Source: Chara braunii (lineage: Eukaryota; Streptophyta; Charophyceae; Charales; Characeae). From it: a stretch of DNA of 55,034 bases. Within the stretch, counting starts at the first letter, position 1. The number at the start of each line of letters is the position of its first letter. Positions 51,857-55,034 of the stretch are shown in pieces. The notes under the pieces are model-generated. The model saw only the letters and a program-made list of their open reading frames with translations, did not search any database and was not told the origin of the DNA. The position numbers and the translations under genes are program-made. The stretch lies in NCBI GenBank assembly GCA_003427395.1, contig BFEA01000363.1, forward strand, positions 1,606,773 to 1,661,806. Reading direction: 5' to 3'.

Positions 51857-52414
51857 TTCAAAAGATAGAGAACTTCAGTAATCAAACAACATCCTTCATA
51901 TGAGTCCAGACAGTTTTTACTTCGAATCAACAGTAACATGGCATCACGAGAAATCATATCAAGAGCTCATAATTGACAACGTTGGAGTAGTTTCATCATC
52001 ATCATTATCNATGAATAACCAAAGTTGATATCCTATCTGGCGCTCGGCGCCCAGTTTACATGTGGCAGATCCTATCTATCCTATACTATGAGCTGAAAGA
52101 TGATGGCAATCAGCATTTTGGAAGTACGAGCATGTGGCGATCAACGTCNTATGCTTCTAGCACCCGGTATGATACTCGTACCACTCATACCCTCGCTCCC
52201 CCATCACACAGATGCCACGTGACCCCTAGGATCACCATGCGCCCGACAATAATAATAATAATATGAATAATAGTCATAATAATAATANCAATACTAATAA
52301 TAATGATTTAGAAGAAAAAGGCATACATGCCATCTTTTTGAGACCCAAAGCACTAACGTCAGGGGCGCTCTGTATTCGGAGCCGATAGCCAGTGTCTCAC
52401 ACATACATGCTTGC

Positions 52415-52545
52415 ACCATCGGTAGGATGCGCCAAAAAAAAAAAAGGAATGAATCTTCCACTGAAACGTGGGAACATACACTACCATTTTTGATCTGTTC
52501 GTTTTATTGATCCAAGTAACGTGCGGCGAGCCGTAGGTCGTAGAA
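52415..52545 (+). repeat. Hairpin-type repeat c, unit 1
   Basis: The order GGTAGGATGCGCC, GGAATGAATCTTCCACTGAAAC, GTGGGAACATACACTACC, TTGATCCAAGTAACGTGCGG is shared with 53940-54060 and 54167-54285. TTCCAC/GTGGGAA form a small stem around TGAAAC. Confidence 0.75.
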
Positions 52546-52859
52546 TTTGTTGATTTGTCTCTTTCACGCACACACATACTAACGCCTGTCTGTCTTCCTC
52601 TCTCTCTTCCTCCTCTTAATCCCCGTCTTCTCCTTCATCTTCTTTCTCCTCTTCTCCTTCTTTCCCTCTTCCTCCCTCTACTCCTTGCGCACTCTCCTTC
52701 TACTTGATCACCCTCCTTCCTCTGAGAATCTCCACCTTTTGCACGCCCTAATGATTCAACTGAGAACTGACCTCCCCCACATAGTTCAGGATAGCGCAGA
52801 GGAATGCCAACACACCAATGATCATCTTAATTAAGGTCGCAACGCTAACCAAACATACA

Positions 52860-53163
52860 CCATCATCATAACATGGAGTGAAGGGACCTGGCGTCTGCTC
52901 AAGAAGAATGCNTCAGTACCTTATTCATATCAGACGAAGAGGAGGGAGATCAGACGAGGAATAGGGGAAGATGGGAATGTCGTCAACACTAAGTCTTCGT
53001 TATCAATCCCAAATAATCCTTCGTTGCCATTTCTGAAGTCCTAGAGTCAAGTCTAGATCCCATGTCACCAAACTCTGTTTCTTTTCTCTCGTAGTCTGCT
53101 GATGCAGTGAAGTCAATTGTCGAGAGGGGGAGAAGGAGATGGCGAGCTGAGAAGAGGAAGAAG

Positions 53164-53168
<5 letters not shown>
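52860..53168 (+). repeat. Direct repeat d, copy 1
   Basis: The segment from CATCATCATAACATGGAGTG to GAGAGGGGGAGAAGGAGATG recurs at 54605-54890, including GACCTGGCGT/GCCTGGCGT, GATG(G)GGATGTCGTCAACAC and a run-in to a pyrimidine tract. With repeat c it indicates a duplicated block of about 1.75 kb. Confidence 0.8.

Positions 53169-53228
<60 letters not shown>
53169..53228 (+). repeat. (CT)n microsatellite
   Basis: About 30 CT units. Confidence 0.97.
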
Positions 53229-53233
<5 letters not shown>

Positions 53234-53935
53234 TCTTTCTTCTTCAAATCTGCGAGTGTGAGAGGTTATCAGTAGGAATTCNGGTAGAGGTGCTGGGCGC
53301 GTTGCCCAGGATCTGATTCGATATTTCTCGGACAGACATTGATTGGACACGCGGCACGGGATTATCTGACTTCGCTATTGCTATCTTGGTCTACTCCCTC
53401 GCCTTCCCCGTCCTCCATCTCTCATCCGCAGTATCTCCTCATGTATGCGTGCGAGGAAGGGACCTGTCTTCCATGGTTGCGGTCCCTCCTCCCTCTCTTT
53501 CCCACGCACATCCGAGCGTATCTGGCCATCTTCGTGGCTTCAATCAAGATGGAATAATCAGAGAAAACATCGGCCATATAGCAGTTGTGATGGCCGACAC
53601 AATTGATTTGCGATCTTATAGCTACCTAGCCATATTCATGGACTATAAGCGCAATCATAACTCAAAATAACAATAAGATAACGACAGAATAACGATAATA
53701 ATATGGCAATAGTAATAGGAATGAAGAATTAATTATTAAAACAAATAGGATGTATACTGGCTATCTTTTCGGCCCTATTCAGTCAGCTGGGAGGAGTGCA
53801 TTGCGTTCGGGCTGATTGCCCAGCCGCTGCGACCGGGACTACCGGCCTACAGGTAAGTGTTTCTCACGCTCCCCCCCCTTATCTCTCTCATTCACCCCCC
53901 CACACACACATACATACGTAGTAGTACACACACAC
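53229..53935. other. No gene recognised
   Basis: Short pyrimidine-rich frames only. A CACACA-rich stretch lies at about 53898-53935. Confidence 0.5.
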
Positions 53936-53939
53936 ATTC

Positions 53940-54060
53940 CGTCGATAGGATGAGCAAAAACGGAGTGAACCTTCCGCTGAAACGTGGAAATATACACTGC
54001 CACTTTTCANTTTGCTCATTCTATCCATCCAAGTAGCGCTCATCAAGGCGCGGGTTGGCG
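53940..54060 (+). repeat. Hairpin-type repeat c, unit 2
   Basis: GATAGGATGAGCAAA (53944-53958) and TTTGCTCATTCTATC (54011-54025) form a 15-bp stem with one G-T pair, enclosing the small TTCCGC/GTGGAA fold. Confidence 0.75.
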
Positions 54061-54106
54061 ACTTAGCCGTTGGTCAAGGTTGGAGACTTGTCGTCCCGCT
54101 CTCTAT

Positions 54107-54108
<2 letters not shown>

Positions 54109-54149
<41 letters not shown>

Positions 54150-54175
54150 ACACACATACACACACTCTCCATCGC
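54109..54175 (+). repeat. (CA)n microsatellite
   Basis: CA repeat with a few TACA interruptions. Confidence 0.95.
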
Positions 54176-54285
54176 TAGGACGAACAAGATTGGAATGAAC
54201 TTTTGCTGAATCGGGGAGATATATACTCTCATTTTCTGTTTTAATTATTTTATCAATCCACGTGGCGTGCGGCGAGGTATGGGTG
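54167..54285 (+). repeat. Hairpin-type repeat c, unit 3
   Basis: ATCGCTAGGACGAACAAGAT, GGAATGAACTTTTGCTGAA, ATATATACTCTCATTTTCTG and TCAATCCACGTGGCGTGCGG match units 1 and 2. The outer stem is mostly lost here. Confidence 0.65.
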
Positions 54286-54398
54286 GGAGACTCCAGGCTC
54301 TGACCCTCTCGTTTTACCGTGGTGATATCTCCAGCGCAGCAGGTACGTAGTAACCCAATCTTGTATTGCTCATCCTTTCCTTCTCTCCTCCCTCTCGT

Positions 54399-54402
<4 letters not shown>

Positions 54403-54477
<75 letters not shown>
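54403..54477 (+). repeat. (CT)n microsatellite
   Basis: About 35 CT units. Confidence 0.97.
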
Positions 54478-54604
54478 CCGACACCTTGTTGTACACCATA
54501 AAGGTGTAGACCAAAACAAGAACAAACCTCTCAATACAAAGTACAAGATAGTGTAGCGGAAGACTTAGATACCAATGATCCGAAGGATCGTTTTGCAGCG
54601 CAGC

Positions 54605-54890
54605 CCCTACATCATCATCGTCATATGGTGTGAAGGGGCCTGGCGTTAGTACAGGGAGAATGCGCCAGTCCCTGCCATACTCAGGCTNAGAGGAGGGGAA
54701 GATGGGGATGTCGTCAACACCAAATCTGCGACACAGTTCCCAAATAGTCCCTGTCTAATGGCTGAATCCCAATGTCGAGTCTGGATCCAATGTCACCGAG
54801 CTCTGTCTCTTTCCTCTAGTAGTCTGCAGATCAGATGTCGAGAGGGGGAGAAGGAGATGGTGGACTTAGAAGGGGGGGAAGAAGAACTCT
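54605..54890 (+). repeat. Direct repeat d, copy 2
   Basis: Counterpart of 52860-53168, ending in GGGGGGAAGAAGAACTCTC. The final 54891-55034 is CACA- and TAG-rich, then T/A-rich, without a gene. Confidence 0.8.
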
Positions 54891-55034
54891 CTTTCTCTTG
54901 CTCACACACACACATACACACATAGTACACACATGCTCACACATATGTAGTAGTAGTAGTGAATTCACCTTCTCTTGTTTTAGCGTTAGATTTACTTATT
55001 TTATTTTATTTCTATTTATTTGCTTATTTATCTA

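Larger units (their letters stand above)
48780..52310 (+). repeat. AAT-tailed dispersed/tandem repeat family, at least five units
   Basis: Two longer units (48880-49620 and 50140-50760) share TCCAGTCAGCAAGTAC/TCCAGCAAGCACTA, ACTACAGAAGTATAAAT/GCTACAAAGGTATAAGT, GCCATGC(G/A)GAAG and GATGTAAACTTGTA(T/C)TCGA. Three shorter units (50850-51240, 51290-51900, 51960-52310) share TCTATC, GAAGTACGAGCA and CCC(C/A)(C/T)(C/A)CACAGAT-like words. All units lead into an AAT tract (49519, 50661, 51188, 51790, 52245) and are followed by GATA/GAGAACTTCA(G/A)...CAAACA(A/G)CATC. TGTCTG-rich low-complexity DNA fills 48780-48890, 49230-49360 and 49790-50130. Confidence 0.75.

Overview
This is a eukaryotic, repeat-dominated, intergenic-type window with no convincing intact host gene. 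It contains long microsatellites (GA, AAT, CA, CT), an 892-base assembly gap, many isolated N calls inside repeats, several satellite families, and decayed LTR retrotransposons of the Ty3/gypsy class. The primer-binding sites match plant-type tRNA-Asp and initiator tRNA-Met 3' ends. The flavour of the gag/pol open frames and of an acidic accessory frame suggests a streptophyte, plausibly a charophyte alga such as Chara. The organism call is inference from memory, not a search result.

Layout. 1-2560: G/A-rich DNA with one doubtful degraded reading frame. 2560-6650: copy 1 (+) of an unclassified, hairpin-rich repeat family, holding eleven hairpins with a near-constant loop and changing but complementary stems. 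6650-12150 (minus strand): retroelement TE1, with an LTR-like region, a tRNA-Asp primer site, a run of small paralogous open frames (families called A and B here), then gag and protease, cut off before reverse transcriptase. 12176-13408: further A/B-type frames. 13470-15480: three satellites with 46, 41/31 and 52 bp periods. 15480-22700: non-coding DNA with tandem duplications, GA tracts and the gap. 22959-29172 (+): an orphan 265-codon frame, a tandem repeat block, and a decayed DUF7869-like transposon-type gene. 29173-35520: AT-rich DNA with tandem repeats and MITE-like elements. 35524-42787 (minus strand): retroelement TE2, with gag, protease, RNase H, a PHD-like finger, integrase and an acidic accessory frame, but no reverse-transcriptase core. 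44335-47700: copy 2 (minus) of the hairpin-rich family with a second, different hairpin array. 48276-55034: AAT-tailed tandem repeats and other duplicated non-coding units.

The two features I consider most novel are these. (1) The hairpin-rich repeat family, whose two copies sit in opposite orientation, shows compensatory stem changes around conserved loops, both inside an array and between copies. (2) The A/B families of small open frames are packed head to tail between the primer-binding site and gag of TE1, a position comparable to the extra ORF upstream of gag in Ogre/Tat elements, although I do not recognise the protein family. All retroelement genes here carry stops, frameshifts or deletions, so the window records dead or non-autonomous copies.
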